A DNA stretch of 64,000 bases from assembly GCA_934047225.1 (NCBI GenBank), contig OW204001.1, positions 15,996,201 through 16,060,200 on the forward strand. Direction: 5' to 3'. The DNA comes from Ypsolopha sequella (Eukaryota; Arthropoda; Insecta; Lepidoptera; Ypsolophidae). Below, piece after piece: positions 31,507-44,900 of the stretch; positions within the stretch are counted from its first letter, which is position 1, and every line of letters starts with the position of its first letter. A program made the translations under genes and the position numbers. The notes under the pieces are model-generated. The model searched no databases. It was not told where the DNA came from and saw only the letters and a list, made by a program, of their open reading frames with translations.

Positions 31507-32037
31507 TCCATGGGCGGATACAGGGGGGGGGGGGGGGGCAAGGCCTCCTAAAACACCCAGGAGTTCCATAAATTCGACTTGATTTTTTTTATTCGATTCG
31601 GGTGCACTTTTACATAATATTACATAATATGCATACATATTATGTAGCTTAGATAATATCTGAAAATATAAATACATTTTTTGCAACAAGCTTGCACATA
31701 CTAAATCACTTGCTACCCACCCCGCGACCACAATTGACCACATCCACTTGGTACGAAGTAGCGGCACGGTTTTTGATGTCTGACCTTGACTGCGCTAGTA
31801 TTTTTTTCTCTATTGCACTTAGTAATTTTGTGCGCGGATGAACACATGCGCTAGTCCCCCACCACTTTCGCCGAGCAGTCAAAAATCGAGCCGCGACTTG
31901 TATCTCGAAATAAATATAAACCCTTGCTAAAATGCAAACTTACAAACCCCTGTAGGGGTTGAATTTATAAAAACGCTTAAATACGTTTTAGGGTTTTATG
32001 GTTTTAGAATGCTCCCCCCAAAACCCGCCCTTGTTCT
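31507..32037. mobile_element. G-tract repeat and dispersed repeat block
   Basis: Starts GGGCGGATACAGG, followed by a G homopolymer, as in the 10530 hAT-type MITE. It contains the second copy of the 6140-6264 repeat (31778-31903) and ends near ACCCGCCCTTG, which resembles the inverted MITE end. The boundaries as one element are tentative. Confidence 0.35.
31778..31903 (+). repeat. Dispersed repeat, copy 2 of 2
   Basis: Direct relative of 6140-6264; the shared core includes CACATGCGCTAGTCCCCCAC. Confidence 0.65.
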
Positions 32038-32881
32038 TCACCTAGTACTGTTTAAGAAAGCTGACTCAACATCGACCAATCAATATAAAATTAAAATAAT
32101 AACACAGAGGACAAGGGCGGACTTATTCCTTAAAGAAATTTCTTCTAGTCAATCGATGGTCTAGAGAAAAGATAGTTTTACAAAAATTTGCATATATGTG
32201 CAAAAAGAAAATAATCTTCTACATACACAAATAATAAGTAATACATACATACAAAGAAACAAAGTAAGGTAAGTCGAGTCAATCAGAGATGAAAGGTAAT
32301 AATTTTTCAAGTTAAATCTAAGAGAACACAGAAGGAAGATTTCTGAGTGTTTGCGGAAGTTCATTTCAAAGCCGAACTGCATTGCCCGCAAATGATTTGG
32401 AGAAACGATCAGTGGTGTGCGCAGGCATCGCTAGATCTAGCCTAGATCGATATGATGACAAGACCGAAGCGCTCTGTTGCTGCGATCAGTGCATGGGACA
32501 AATCTTTCCTTTTCTCCCATCAATGGAAAAAAAATGGTTTACCCAAAACCAACATATTTTCAATGGAAACAATCACCTCATGAATTTGTTTCACTTTAAA
32601 TTATAGGACCATATGTAAAAATATGTAGCTATACAATAAACGCAAATGGAGATCTATTTTAAACGAGGCACTAGTAAACAATACGAGCAGTCTAGTTTCA
32701 CAAACACTGCATCAGTTGACCTCATGACCTGCTGTTATGAAATTTATTATTTCACGACTTATGAAACTGTTTTTATTTTCTTGGCAAAGGCAATAGGCAA
32801 TGATGAGTGAGCATTTTTCTAATCGCAAATAGGTTTTTGTGATTAGATAATTTTGGGCCCGCGACCTTATACATTATAATA
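32038..32881. other. Intergenic, no gene seen
   Basis: Short frames at 32161 (-) and 32382 (+) have no recognisable domain. Nothing else supported. Confidence 0.5.
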
Positions 32882-33315
32882 TAATAGGTCTTTGCATATG
32901 AAGTCGCCGTTTTCTATAGAGAATTTGAAGGAAACTCCATTTACAGTAGTGACATTTTTGCATTTTTTTTTTAGGAATGACAAATTCAAATTATGTAATT
33001 TCTTTTGCGTATGAAATGAATGAGACAACATTAAGCTAATATAAACATTAATAAAATTTTTGAAAGGTGTCAGCTGTAAAAAATTATTGCGAATCTTATC
33101 ATGGAAATGGATGGCATTTAGGACGAAGTGTCTTTGAAGATTTAATTTTGGTTATTAAACTGACAGTAAAAACAAAATTTAATATGTAGGTGTAAAACCT
33201 TGAAATCAACTTTCAAACAAATAACAAATAATGGAAATAGCTATTGAATTACAGAAATTGTGAACTCATGAATCTGTAAAAAAATTTCGGCAATTTCATA
33301 TGTAAAGACCTATTA
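32882..33315. mobile_element. TIR element, 434 bp
   Basis: Inverted ends TAATAGGTCTTTGCATATGA and TCATATGTAAAGACCTATTA. The right 35 bp are repeated exactly at 33549-33583. Confidence 0.65.
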
Positions 33316-33548
33316 TAAATCGATAACATATAATTATATGTTATCGATTATATATTATATAATTTCGCTCGGCCTTTCCCAACAGTGCTAAAAAGTAACT
33401 TTAAACTTTCGCGATTTTCACACATTATGGGTATAAGATTCGGGTTTTAACAGAGGCGTTGAAACGTCAAGCACATAACCGTTCAGGTATGTTGTATGTT
33501 TACGCGATTAAGACCCGAATCTTATACTCATAATCATGAAAATTCAAC
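33316..33548 (+). mobile_element. Degraded Penelope-type pseudo-LTR between 35-bp direct repeats
   Basis: 33394-33540 resembles the Penelope pseudo-LTR start (TAACTTTAAACT, TCGCG, CACACATTAT) and folds back on itself through TATAAGATTCGGGT and its mirror. An exact 35-bp direct repeat (33281-33315 and 33549-33583) brackets the insert, as a target duplication would. Confidence 0.5.
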
Positions 33549-33583
33549 AAAATTTCGGCAATTTCATATGTAAAGACCTATTA

Positions 33584-34585
33584 AAAGAATACTATATAAT
33601 TAATGGCATATGGTCGAAGGGCAGACACCTCACAAACCATTGGATTGTTACAGTAGAGCCACTGAGTGATGGCGCCTATGACGTTTAAATGCCTACAAAG
33701 TATCGTAATTATTTATAAGCAAGTGTGAATAAAAAAATGTTATACTTCATTGTTGGTAGTGATGTACTACTTATTTCGGTTATTATTTTTCGATTTGAAT
33801 GTTGCCATTGTGCAATAGAATTCGTTTAGAAACAAAGATTTTTTTTTAAAAAAGTTGCTCATTTTTTATAGGTCGTGTTTGAGGTCGCCAAGTTACGCAA
33901 TAATATTTAAATAAAAACAAAACAATGACGAAGTTAAACTAAACGAAAATAAATAATAGTAAAATGCTTTTTTCGATTTAGATATTTAAACAACTCTTGG
34001 GGGCCCGGGGGCACTACACCGTATAGCCCTCCGAGAGCTACGCCACTGGTTTTGGCACATTTTCCTTTTGTATCATTATGTTGAATGTTGAATGACATGT
34101 CTAATGTTGAGTAAACTCACACATGATTTTTATTTTTAACCGAAATTTGAAATGTACCTCATCACTAAATGCAGCTGTCATAAGTGCCATCACTCAGTTA
34201 GTTTAGTATGTAAATCTAGACTGCCAGTTACAAGCGGTTTACATAAACTTGCTTTTACTCTCATCTGCTGCTTCAAACATTAAACCAAGAACTAAACACA
34301 CTGAGCGGAACATTGATATACAAAACGAGGTAGATACGGTACATTATTTTATCGTCAACTGAAAAAATGGGCCTGCTATGTTAACAAACGTCACCGAACG
34401 ACAAAGACAGAGCGACGAGCTTGGAAAGCAGCGCGGGCGAGACAAGCTAATCAAATCAAGTCCATTGGACTTGGTTTTGTAGGACCACGCGCGGGGATCG
34501 GGTACCGTATCTTCCTCCTTTTGTTTTTATCTAAGGAGCGGAACGAAAAATTCAACACTAATTTTATTTTACAAAATTATAGTGA
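33584..34585. other. Intergenic, no gene seen
   Basis: Mostly AT-rich; a TE-like GC end at 34005-34055 (GGGGGCCCGGGGGCAC, then AGCTACGCCACTGG). No coding frame. Confidence 0.45.
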
Positions 34586-34726
34586 CTATAGTGCGTATAA
34601 TATAGCTCGAGCCCTGTGACAGCTGTCAGCGCTATACATATTTGAGCATGAGAAAGAGAGAGAAATACAAGTTGTGTAGCGCTGTCCTGCTCTCACAGGG
34701 CTCAAGCTATATTATACGCACTATAG
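34586..34726. mobile_element. Palindromic MITE, 141 bp
   Basis: Inverted arms share CTATAGTGCGTATAATATAG and GAGCCCTGTGA, with a GAGA-rich centre. Confidence 0.75.
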
Positions 34727-34841
34727 CTGTAGGTCACTTTATATCACAACATTGGCCGCCCTATTACCTTTATTTGGACACACATACGATAGTAATTGGG
34801 ACAAACGGCTTTACCTTTTTTCATTTCTTAATACGGATTTT

Positions 34842-35190
34842 AGGTTGTCAACATCGTGCCTACCGCGCCCACGTGGTACAGGGGTTGGCGGGTACGAGGT
34901 AGCACGTGACTTGGTATGCAGGGCCGTGCGCAAGGCATTTCAAGTACACAAGTATATCATTGACAACTTTAAAATATCATAGAGTCTACAAAAAGAGATC
35001 GATTATACATCGGTTTATACTACCCTTATCTATGGAGCGACCTTCCCGGCGACTGGCCATCCGCCTTGGTCCGCTCCGCCCCAAGCGTCGTGCTCGCTCA
35101 CCCTCCCGCCACACCATCCGCATCCCCTCCGAGACCCCGCCCGCCAACCCCTATACCCCGTGGGCGCGGTAGGCACGAAGTTGACAACCT
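34842..35190. mobile_element. TIR element, 349 bp
   Basis: About 50-bp inverted ends beginning AGGTTGTCAACATCGTGCCT (left) with few mismatches at the right; a GC-rich interior edge (CGCGCCCACG). Confidence 0.75.
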
Positions 35191-35421
35191 CTAGTAGTCG
35201 ATCGAATTCTTTTTTCGGTCGAATATACGTCAATCTAACAATGTGGTCAAATATGACTATCTTAACAGATCCTTTGTTTAAACAACGCGTTTCGCTCAGT
35301 GTGCCCTCAAAATACGATTCCACCAAAACTCTTAGACGTATAATTAACCGACAATCATCTCTAACGCTAAGTCGATACAAGGTTAACCAATCAAATTATG
35401 CTTCACAATAGACTTCCAGCT

Positions 35422-35707
35422 ATTGGCATAGCCAGGGTTTTGTTATAGGGGGGGGGGGGGGGGCACAGGGGGGCCTAGTACGGGCTAGCCTGACAAAAAA
35501 TTGGTTTTGTTCAAAGTTATGGTTTATTAAAATGGAATTTCGATAGGAATCTAAAATCATTTGACACATAAAATGTGAAATTTCCTTAAATCACACGTTC
35601 ATGTTGAGTTGGTCACGCGTATACTTGCTTAGTTGAAACTTAAATATATTTGATCGATTTTTCTGGGGGGGCCGTGCCCACTCCTGCCCCTGCCTGGCTA
35701 CGTCAAT
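35422..35707. mobile_element. G-tract repeat with inverted ends
   Basis: Inverted ends of the type ATTGGCATAGCCAGG against CCTGGCTACGTCAAT. A G homopolymer of more than 10 bp near 35449. It lies just 3' of the KIAA0319L stop codon, so the UTR may run into it. Confidence 0.5.
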
Positions 35708-35773
35708 GCTTCCGGCACGATCGTGGCTGAAGAAATTCTACCGGTTAATGTCTAAGAGTTCAATAACCTGGTC

Positions 35774-35934
35774 CTACGTCTTCACTTTACGGGATGTCTT
35801 GTAATGTCCGTTTTTCTTCCAGCTGTGCGGGGGTTCCCCGTTGAGCAGTCGATTGGTGAACGACGTGGTCTTGCTTTTAGACTCGAATAGGACGTCAGAA
35901 TCCGTCTCAGATTCTGATAGGTCCTTTCCGTTGA
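35774..35934 (-). CDS. KIAA0319L: KIAA0319L exon 14 (cytoplasmic tail, stop)
   Basis: Encodes NGKDLSESETDSDVLFESKS, FTNRLLNGEPPHSWKKNG and ends RKVKT, TAG. Acceptor attacag. Matches the vertebrate tail in place and style. Confidence 0.9.
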
Positions 35935-38900
35935 CTGTAATGGAAAATTAACATTAAAATAATATTTTACACACCGTCATTCATCGTCGCGCTATACGAG
36001 GTGTAAAAATACTGCAATTCGCTTAGATTAAATTATGTTAACATGTGTTAATTCGAAAACCATTTCAAGAGTTAGGTTTAAAAAGCCGTATTTTTGAACT
36101 TGTGGCCTAAAAAACCTCATGATGATAAATATTTTTACGAAAAAGCTGCAACTTCCATTTGCCTTCTTGCGGCGTCACTTGAGAAATGGCTGCTTAGAAA
36201 TGTGTCCTTTGCTATCAAGATATATTTATAAAAATTTGCTGCCGACTGATTTGACAGATGGATGACAGATGAGTAGACAGACCACTTTTTATAAGCAATT
36301 ACACATCAACATCAGTAAAATGTCTAAAATTTTCAAGTGATGTCATAAGCGACCATTTTTAAAAAAATAATGGTTAATTTATATACCAAAAAAATGAAAA
36401 CTATGTCCTAAAATGGCGTAAATTCTCAGAAAAAATAATCTTTTACTAATTAAGCTATAGGAATTATGCCAGTATTTCTTAACAACTTTTGTTAACGGGT
36501 TTGCCCGTACATAACCGTTGTAATTAATTAGTCAAATAAATAAATAATAAGTGAACTCACTAGGCTTATCCTCGTGGTCGGCCCGCGGCAGCAGCCGGTA
36601 TTGCGGCTTGGGTCGCGGCGCGCGCGCTGCCGCACACTTGTGCGATGCGCGTGCGCACAGCGAGCACACCCCGCACACCGCGCACAGTACCGCCACCCCG
36701 CCTAGGCCCGCGTACACCACCGACCAGTCTGGAAACAGGAACATTACATGCTACCTGGCTTAGCAATTATTTTACGTAACATAAAACATATTGCTACGAC
36801 TTATGTCCCCGAGTGGGGTATCAGAGGTGTTTCCGAGTAAGGACTGTCGCTATAAAAGTCAACACCTTCTTTTCACTGAAGATTTTGACGTCCCAGCGTG
36901 ATAGGGAGTGAGTGTTATTGCTGTAGGTACCTTGGATACAAATTCAGCCCTAGAATTGGCCTCTTCTTTTTTCATCAATATTTACGATTCAAAAATACTT
37001 CAATATTTACGTTTTTAAAAAGAATAGCTTTCCTTATGTTTTCAATAAACAGATTTAAAGGTAAGTGTGCATATTATTTTTAAATGAAAAAAAGCGATGT
37101 CTTTCATTTGAAGTTCAGTGAATCACAGATTTTAATACAGAAACAAATATTTACTAATACTCAAAAGTCTTATAACGTCCTCCGCGTACAATATAATAAT
37201 GCCTTCAGGGTGCTGTTGGGGCTACCACGCTTCTGCAGCGCATCAGGGATGTTCGCGGAGATGCGAGTAGATTGTTTTTATGCAACGATGCGCAAAAGAT
37301 GCGCTTCGCTGGTGCGCAGGGTGCGGGGTAGCACCAATAGCATTCTGAATATGATCGCAAGCAGACTGGACTGTACATACTTGAGTCATTGCTGCGAAAC
37401 ATCAGGGGGAGTGGTGAGGAAATAACAAACACACCACTTTCCCTAAATTTGTCTTTTTTGTATTTTTTATTGTAATCTAACAATTTTTATTTTATTTTTT
37501 AAGTTTTACTAACAAAGTTGAGCCTGTGATGCTTTAATAAATAATTATTCATTCATTCATTCATTTCTTGAACGCATCCTCAAGTCTGACAAGGAACGGA
37601 CTATAATCATTACGTCACTTCCTGTAAATACTAAAACACTTATAAAATCGGTTCAAACGCACGAAAAAATGTGATATTGAAATTACACACCCAAATTGAT
37701 CTAATTATTCCAAAAAGCAGACAAAAAGAGCACATTGAGGTTTAAAAACATGACCGAATTGTGTGAGAAACGTAGGTACGGCGTAAAACGTACGATTTTA
37801 ATTATCAAACTGGCTTATTTGCTTAAGGCGGAACGATTTGTATATTTATGAAATGCACAACTTAAGACTGTTCTTCTTATTTTTGATTTAGAGATATGAA
37901 ATAAATGTGATTTATGGCATTTCGCGAACATTGTTTAATGTCAGTTAGGCTTTTCCGGCAAGATTTTGTTCTTTTATGCATTACGTTGTAAATATATGGG
38001 CACGCAAATTTAAAACACGCTCTTTTTGCCGGAAAAGCCTAACGGACATTAAACCATGTTCGCGAAATGTCATAAATCACATTTATTTAATATCTGTAAT
38101 TAAAAAATAAAAAGAATCGTCTTAAGTTGTGCGTTTCGTAGAGGATACGAATCGTTCCCCCTTAAGTGAATAGCAGTTGGACAATTGAAACCGTACGATT
38201 TAAGCTGTCAAATGCACATAATTACACCCCTGCTTTATAACACCACTAACTTCTGAACGCGCGCACTTGCGTGGATATGTCTCAATTTTTGAGTAGCATT
38301 GACAGTTTTCGGCTTTAGTGGTTATTTTATCAACACCCCTTAAAGCCTATATGTTGATCAGGGTCACTACGATGATAATAAAGATGTAGTTTTGTCCTCG
38401 GTACAGACACCACTTTTTCACAACTTTTTTATACAAGTATTAGATGTCCATTGCTTTTTTTTCACCCGATATATGGTTCGGCCTCCACTCGTTGTTGCAC
38501 ACGGCCTCCATACAGCTCCGCTTACCACAATCCGGCATAGCATCCGGCTGGAAGCTAGTGAACAAGCTCTGCATCCAGAAGGCGTCACAGCGGCACGCGC
38601 GGGTGGCTTGGTCGCAAGTGCCGCGCCCACTGCAGTCGGACAGACAGCGCACCGGCCGCAGCCGCGACACTCCCGCGCCGTACCCGCTCACACCCGCGCC
38701 GCGGACCAATGACAGCGCGCGGAGACCGCTCACTACTTTACCCTGGAAATTCGTTCTATTTAGAAATTCAGTACAGGTCTCGGCAGTAAATAATGCACAT
38801 AGTATCCTAGCGTCATCTCTATCGCACGAAGCACTAACAGACTGGTGAGAGAGACAACGTTCTCCGAAGCCGATGTGCATTATTTACTGCCGGGACCTGT

Positions 38901-41900
38901 AAGTTCTTTTTTACAGATCTTACAGTATACGTCGTGAAGTTCGTACGAATTTCGTCATCATAGATAACTTTTCCGATTTTACTGAAATATTAATTTGTGG
39001 TAATATTGTAATACCAATTTTTAGTTTTATCATCTTCATGCCAAATTACAGTATAATCGGTCGAACAGTTCATGGTTAATGCATGACGCAGAAAGAAAAA
39101 CAACGAAGCTTCGCTATAATGCTACGCCTGCCTTTTATCATGCTAAATTCTATCTACAATGCGTCTCAATTAACAACTTCAGCGCCAAGCCTTCGTTTTT
39201 TGAAATTGATCTTCAAATTAATTTTTCAACAACTCAAAAACCATTTGTTTAATCCCAACCCCAAAAGCACCAAGAAAATCGCCTAGGCCAGGGCTATTTT
39301 TTGCCTTACAAAATATATAGAAAATATGTGCATAAGCGATGCACAAAGCCAATACAATCCAAAATTATGCACAAGTGTTTTGACAGTGTGTGCCATAAAT
39401 GATACACATGGCCCTGAGGGTGTTAAAAATAATCAAAAAAACCAAAATCATTCATTTAAAACACATGTTACAGTTTAAGTTGTCGAATTCTCCTTTTAAG
39501 TTTTCACCTGTAGTAGGAGAAATTCGCTCTTTCATCCATAGTTGAAGAATAAGACTGTCAGTGAAGTTATCTACGTTTGCGATCACATTCTTAATTCAGA
39601 CGCATAGTAGATTTTAGCGCGTTATGACGCAGGTGTAGTCCTAGCATAAGTGTTTCCGTTTTACCGATGGAATCCTCAAGAGGCGAATGACTTATCATTT
39701 TTATTGGCTTTTACAGTTTACAATTTATTCAAAATCATAGTTAGTGGTCTATCTACATATAAATGGAGGTGAAAATCATAGACAAACTATTCAGGAGTCG
39801 ACAGAAAACTCAAATCTTAAAAACCTTTGCGTGTTTGTTTAGTAAATTGTGAATATTTAAAAGACAAAATCGAGCAGAGACAATAAATAACAACAAACCT
39901 CTTCAGACAAAAAGAACACCAGCTGCGTATTCCCAGTATCGATCTCGCCCCTAACTTCCGTCACATTAACCCTTATGTCTTCCTTCAGCAGTAACGCCAT
40001 CTTCTGGACCAACGAGTCTAGTTGACTCTGAGTGAAGGTCGACACCGGCACATTGAGTGTTAACTCCAGAAGGTTCATCTCTAATGGGTCGGGTTTTACT
40101 TGGACGCTGACGGTATCGTGATCGGATTCCCCTTGATCGTCTGTAACGGCCAGTTCGAATACGTAGCGGCCTGGTTCGATGTTTGTCAGCTGAAGAAAAG
40201 GAGTTTTTGACATTAGCATGGTGTTACAGTGATAATGATATTTGTCATGACAGTAGTTTATAAAAACTCTGATTTTTCATTCCGTAGAATTATGACAGTG
40301 CAAGGAAAGGGATGGAACTGTGCAAGTAAGCGAGATGAACTGTATCGTTTCTCCTTTACTAGCACAGCGCCATCCCTTTCCCTGAAATGTCAGAATTCTA
40401 CGGAATGAAAAATCAGAGTTTACTATAATTTCTTAATTTATGATTCCTCTAAGGAGTTAACATTAACTAATTACAGACTGTAAAAGGAAATAGACTATAT
40501 GAGACAAGTAGACAAAGATATTTATGTTTTCTTTTTTTCATTACCTTGAATTCCTGCTGTTTCGTATTCTCTTATCCCTTAGTTAAAGTAGATATAAGTC
40601 ATTTGTATAGTATAAGTTTTATGTTAAAAAAAAGACATGATCTTGCTAAGTTTCTTGCCCGTTCTTCTTAGCAAGACTAATCGAATGGGCGGAGGTAGGC
40701 ATGTATTTATATATGTAACCTATTAGTATGTAGTACATAGGATGTGATTTGGTCGGCCGCCTGGATTCGTGCTGGGGGCTCGGTTGGTGATCATTGAACC
40801 TTGTTCCTGGTCCCTGGCCGGCTCTCCGGTATGGGTTCGGGCGGTTGATTGGATTTGGTATATATATTGCTACATAAATTAAATAAACCTTTAATCTAGT
40901 TCATGTACATTTATTATTTTATTACATATATTTTTACTAGATTAAATTTGACATGTAAAAAGTGCATTATATATACCTACTTTGCAAAATAAACAATTTG
41001 AATTTGAATTTAGTGTCGATTCGGTGTAATACGCTTTAACTTATTTGACAGTACTTAACTTAATTTGAGCGTTCGGTCTTTTTCTTTTTGTATCGAAAAG
41101 ACAAAGACGGGACGCATAAAATAAGGTTAGTCCTGTCAAATAAGTTAAGTTGTGTTACACCGAATCGACACCATTGAATGGCGAATTACACTTGGCCTGG
41201 CGAAGTGATGGCAGGTGGAGTGGTGATATAATGGTAGCCAAATAGCCATGTGTGCGTCTGTTTTTGCTCCGTCGTCGGGTCTGCTTTCTGGTTGTATCTA
41301 TTTTGTGGCATAGATATATCTTCTGGTTCAGGAAATATTATTTACCCCAATTCGGCTTAACTTTGGAGAACAATAGAATAAAAGAGTACGTGACCTCGAT
41401 AATGCACGTGCGATTCATAAACTGTGACTAGCTGTATTTGATACTTCTAATTATCTTAGAAGCAACTAAGAGAATTGTAAGGAAAATAGTTACTTATACA
41501 CCCATCATTTTTATTACCTACACAGTATTATGTACGAAACAGTAAAAGAATATTGAATTTTAAAAACAGTCACTAATGTGTTCTGGTGTGATGGACACCA
41601 GCACTCATTAGAATGTATCAATACCTTTTACTCCATTTACATTTTTGTGCATACAGGTGTTCGGTTTATATGACCCTGTTATAATTAACAGGGTCATATA
41701 AACCGAACATTTTATGTTATAATTAACACAATAGATAAACCGTCCCGTTTATAAGTGCAAATTATATTTCCCGAACTATATCCGTATCTTAGCCCAAAGT
41801 TGTGTACTTGTGATTGCACTTGTCGTTCAGTATGAGCACTAAATAAATAAAAATAATAAATAACTACTCTCTCAGTCACGGCAGCCAAGCCCGACGCGGT

Positions 41901-44900
41901 GCGAGTATAGCGCCAGCTCACGATGCGGAAGTCATCGCTGGACCGGGACCCGTTCAGTATTTACACTACTCTCTCACCATCAACACGGGCTGCGTGTCAG
42001 AATTCAGTATGACAGTCCCGGCGGCCAGCCCCGACGCGGCGCAAGTCCAGCGCCAGCTCACGATGCGGAAGTCGTCGCTAGACCGGGACCCGTTCAGTAT
42101 TAACACTACTCTCTCACCATCAACACGGGCTGCGTGTCAGAGTTCAGTATGACAGTCCCGGCGGCTAGACCCGACGCAGCGCGAGTCCAGCGCCAGCTCA
42201 CGATGCGGAAGTCGTCGCTAGACCGGGACCCGTTCAGTATGAGCACTGGCAGAGGCAGCGACAGCACTAGGTCGCCGCCGGCGTCCGCTTTCGGGGGACT
42301 GTTTTTGTCTGGAAATAAATGTCCCATTGATTTTCCTCTAGAGAAGTAAAGTTAGTGCCAGTGAATTAGACGCTGGAATGTTGTATCAGATAAGAAGTCA
42401 TGGGACGGCCATTTTTAATCCCTTATTTATTCGCGTGAAGTTTGCGCGCGAGTTGAATGCTGACCTGAGAAATGCACTTCACATACACAGGCAGCCGTAC
42501 TATCTACGCACATAGCACTACACTACGGGCTCGCTAAGGAAGACTGAGGTGTGCGGACGCTTAGACGCAACTAAGAGAATTGTAAGAAAAGGTGTTGCTC
42601 ATATATACCCATTTTTATTTACAACTACCCACACAGTGTTAATATTATAGATATATATAGAATAATAGACAGCCCCCCCATTTCTTTATATTTAAGGATA
42701 AGAAAAAAATATATATTTTGTACATCTACTCAATAAGTTCTAGACAACAAGAGAGATAAGAAAAATCATTTTTTTTGCTCCATTTTTATGTATGAGGATT
42801 CCTGAAAAAATATTTTATTACATTTTTAACTCAATATTCGGTTTTAGGTCAACATTTTAGACAACATATCAAAATTTCAGGTCTTTATCTCATTCCGTCT
42901 ATGAGATAGAGATCCGTGACATACGGACAGACAGACAGACAGATTAATAGGGCTCCGTTTCGCCCTCTGGGTTAAAATCAAGTCTCATGAATTATTATTT
43001 AGAAAATGATATGCCTGTCGAGTATAGCATGGCAGTGAAGCAAATCCCTTTTAATAATCTTCTTTAGCAACTACCACAGATTCATTTACAACTACCAACA
43101 CATACTCAACAGTCATGCGACACGAGAAAATGAGAAGTTATATACAAATACAGTCGCCATCAATAGGAATTGTGGACTATGTAAACAAACCGTTTTCTCA
43201 AGGTTCTGTCACGGAGTCTCACTGAACATTATTCCAAATCATGAAGCATCAAGTCTTACCAGTCATTCACTGTATTTCATCATGAAATATTCAATAATCA
43301 CCAGTTAATTACGGAAAATCATAGAATCAATAGTCAATTCTGTACTGCGTCGAGATTGCTGTCATATTTTTTTCTCATCGAATCTGTATTGTCTTTGAAA
43401 ATTGGTGATGTACGAATCTATTTGAATATAAACCTATTTTATTCGTGATGCTATTTTTATTCTTACTTCATAATCTTTGACATAAACATGTGTGTGATTC
43501 TATCGAGAGCTGTGTGATCGATTTGACTAGCGATTCATCAGAATATTTTAGCGATGAATCAAATAAAGAAAATTAATTAAGCACCTAACATATTTTAATC
43601 ACATACTGACCCATCTCTAGATAGTTCACCTATTCATAGACAAAGACAACATGGCGCTTTGTTTACAAAGTCCACAATTTCTATTAACGGCTACTTTACT
43701 TACTTTGAGTGACTGTGACAGTGACATTATCGGATGCCGAGTTCCCATTATCATCCAAAACAGTAAGAGAGAACACGTATTGGCCCTTGGTCAACCCCGT
43801 AGCGTTGGCTACAGACTCGTTATATCCCAGGATGGTGGAGTTGTTGGGTCCAACCATGCATCGCCAACTATACGCCACTATTCTGTGGTCGTCATGTGAC
43901 GTAGATCCGTTCAATGTGACCCAAGTTTGAGGGAGTGAAATGAACTGGAATGTATTAGTATATTTACATTAGATTAAAGGTTGTTGTGGATTGGAAATTA
44001 TGAGGAAGAGGTTTATCACCAAGGCTTTTAGACGCATGGCTACATAAACATGACGGATATAGTGCGGGAATGCATGAAATTCTGTGAGAGTGAAGCCTCA
44101 ATGACGATGTCTTTACATACTAAGCTTTAGACAAAAAAATGCATTTTTATCTTGGTTACCTACTTTTTACTTTTTGTTGTTTTTTATGTTTCTGTAAATA
44201 TCCTATGCATATCAGTAATCAGTAATTCATTTATTGACCATTATAACAGAGAATGTTACATGAGGCATGTCAAATATTACATATATGTATCTTAATGATA
44301 AGATAGGTTTAATAAATATGCTAAATTAAAATTAGTTACAAAACTAAATTTAAAAGTTATGTCAATAGAATATGAATTGTTAAATATAATTGGAAATGAT
44401 TTGTCGACGAGATTATTTAATTATATCAAAGAGAGAATGAACATTTATTCAATTGCTTAGCAATGTACTCATTTATTGAATAAAACGGATTTGATTCAAA
44501 ATAAAATTTTAATTTAATTTTAAAATCCGCTAGCGGAAGTCTGGTTATTTCTAATGGCAATTTATTGTACATAACAATTTTGTTATAAAGTCCCTGTTTT
44601 TGCGTTTTGCTTGGTCTTGTTTTCGGTAAAACAATTTTTTCTTTGTTACGGGTGTATTATTATTATTATTAATTATTATTACCTTTTTAATTGTACAGTG
44701 AATTGGATAAGTCTATAATGCTGTGCAATATTTTTGATAAATAAATAAATAAATAAATAAATAAAATGTGTTATTTCTACATTTCAGGCAACTTCCCACA
44801 AGTGTAGATTAATTAGACCTATTCTTGAATTTTTGGTGAAATATTTTTGATTTTATAATTTTCTACAATCTGCCTACGAATTGATAAATGAAGTAATTTT

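Larger units (their letters stand above)
36729..38525 (-). other. KIAA0319L intron 12
   Basis: Contains a LINE fragment (37165-37565) and a TTAA MITE (37823-38165), otherwise AT-rich DNA without a gene. Confidence 0.6.

Noticed and set aside
38440..38880. Extended minus-strand frame upstream of KIAA0319L exon 12 as coding
   Set aside because: The extra 5' part is intron plus MITE; splice phase requires the exon to begin at 38742.
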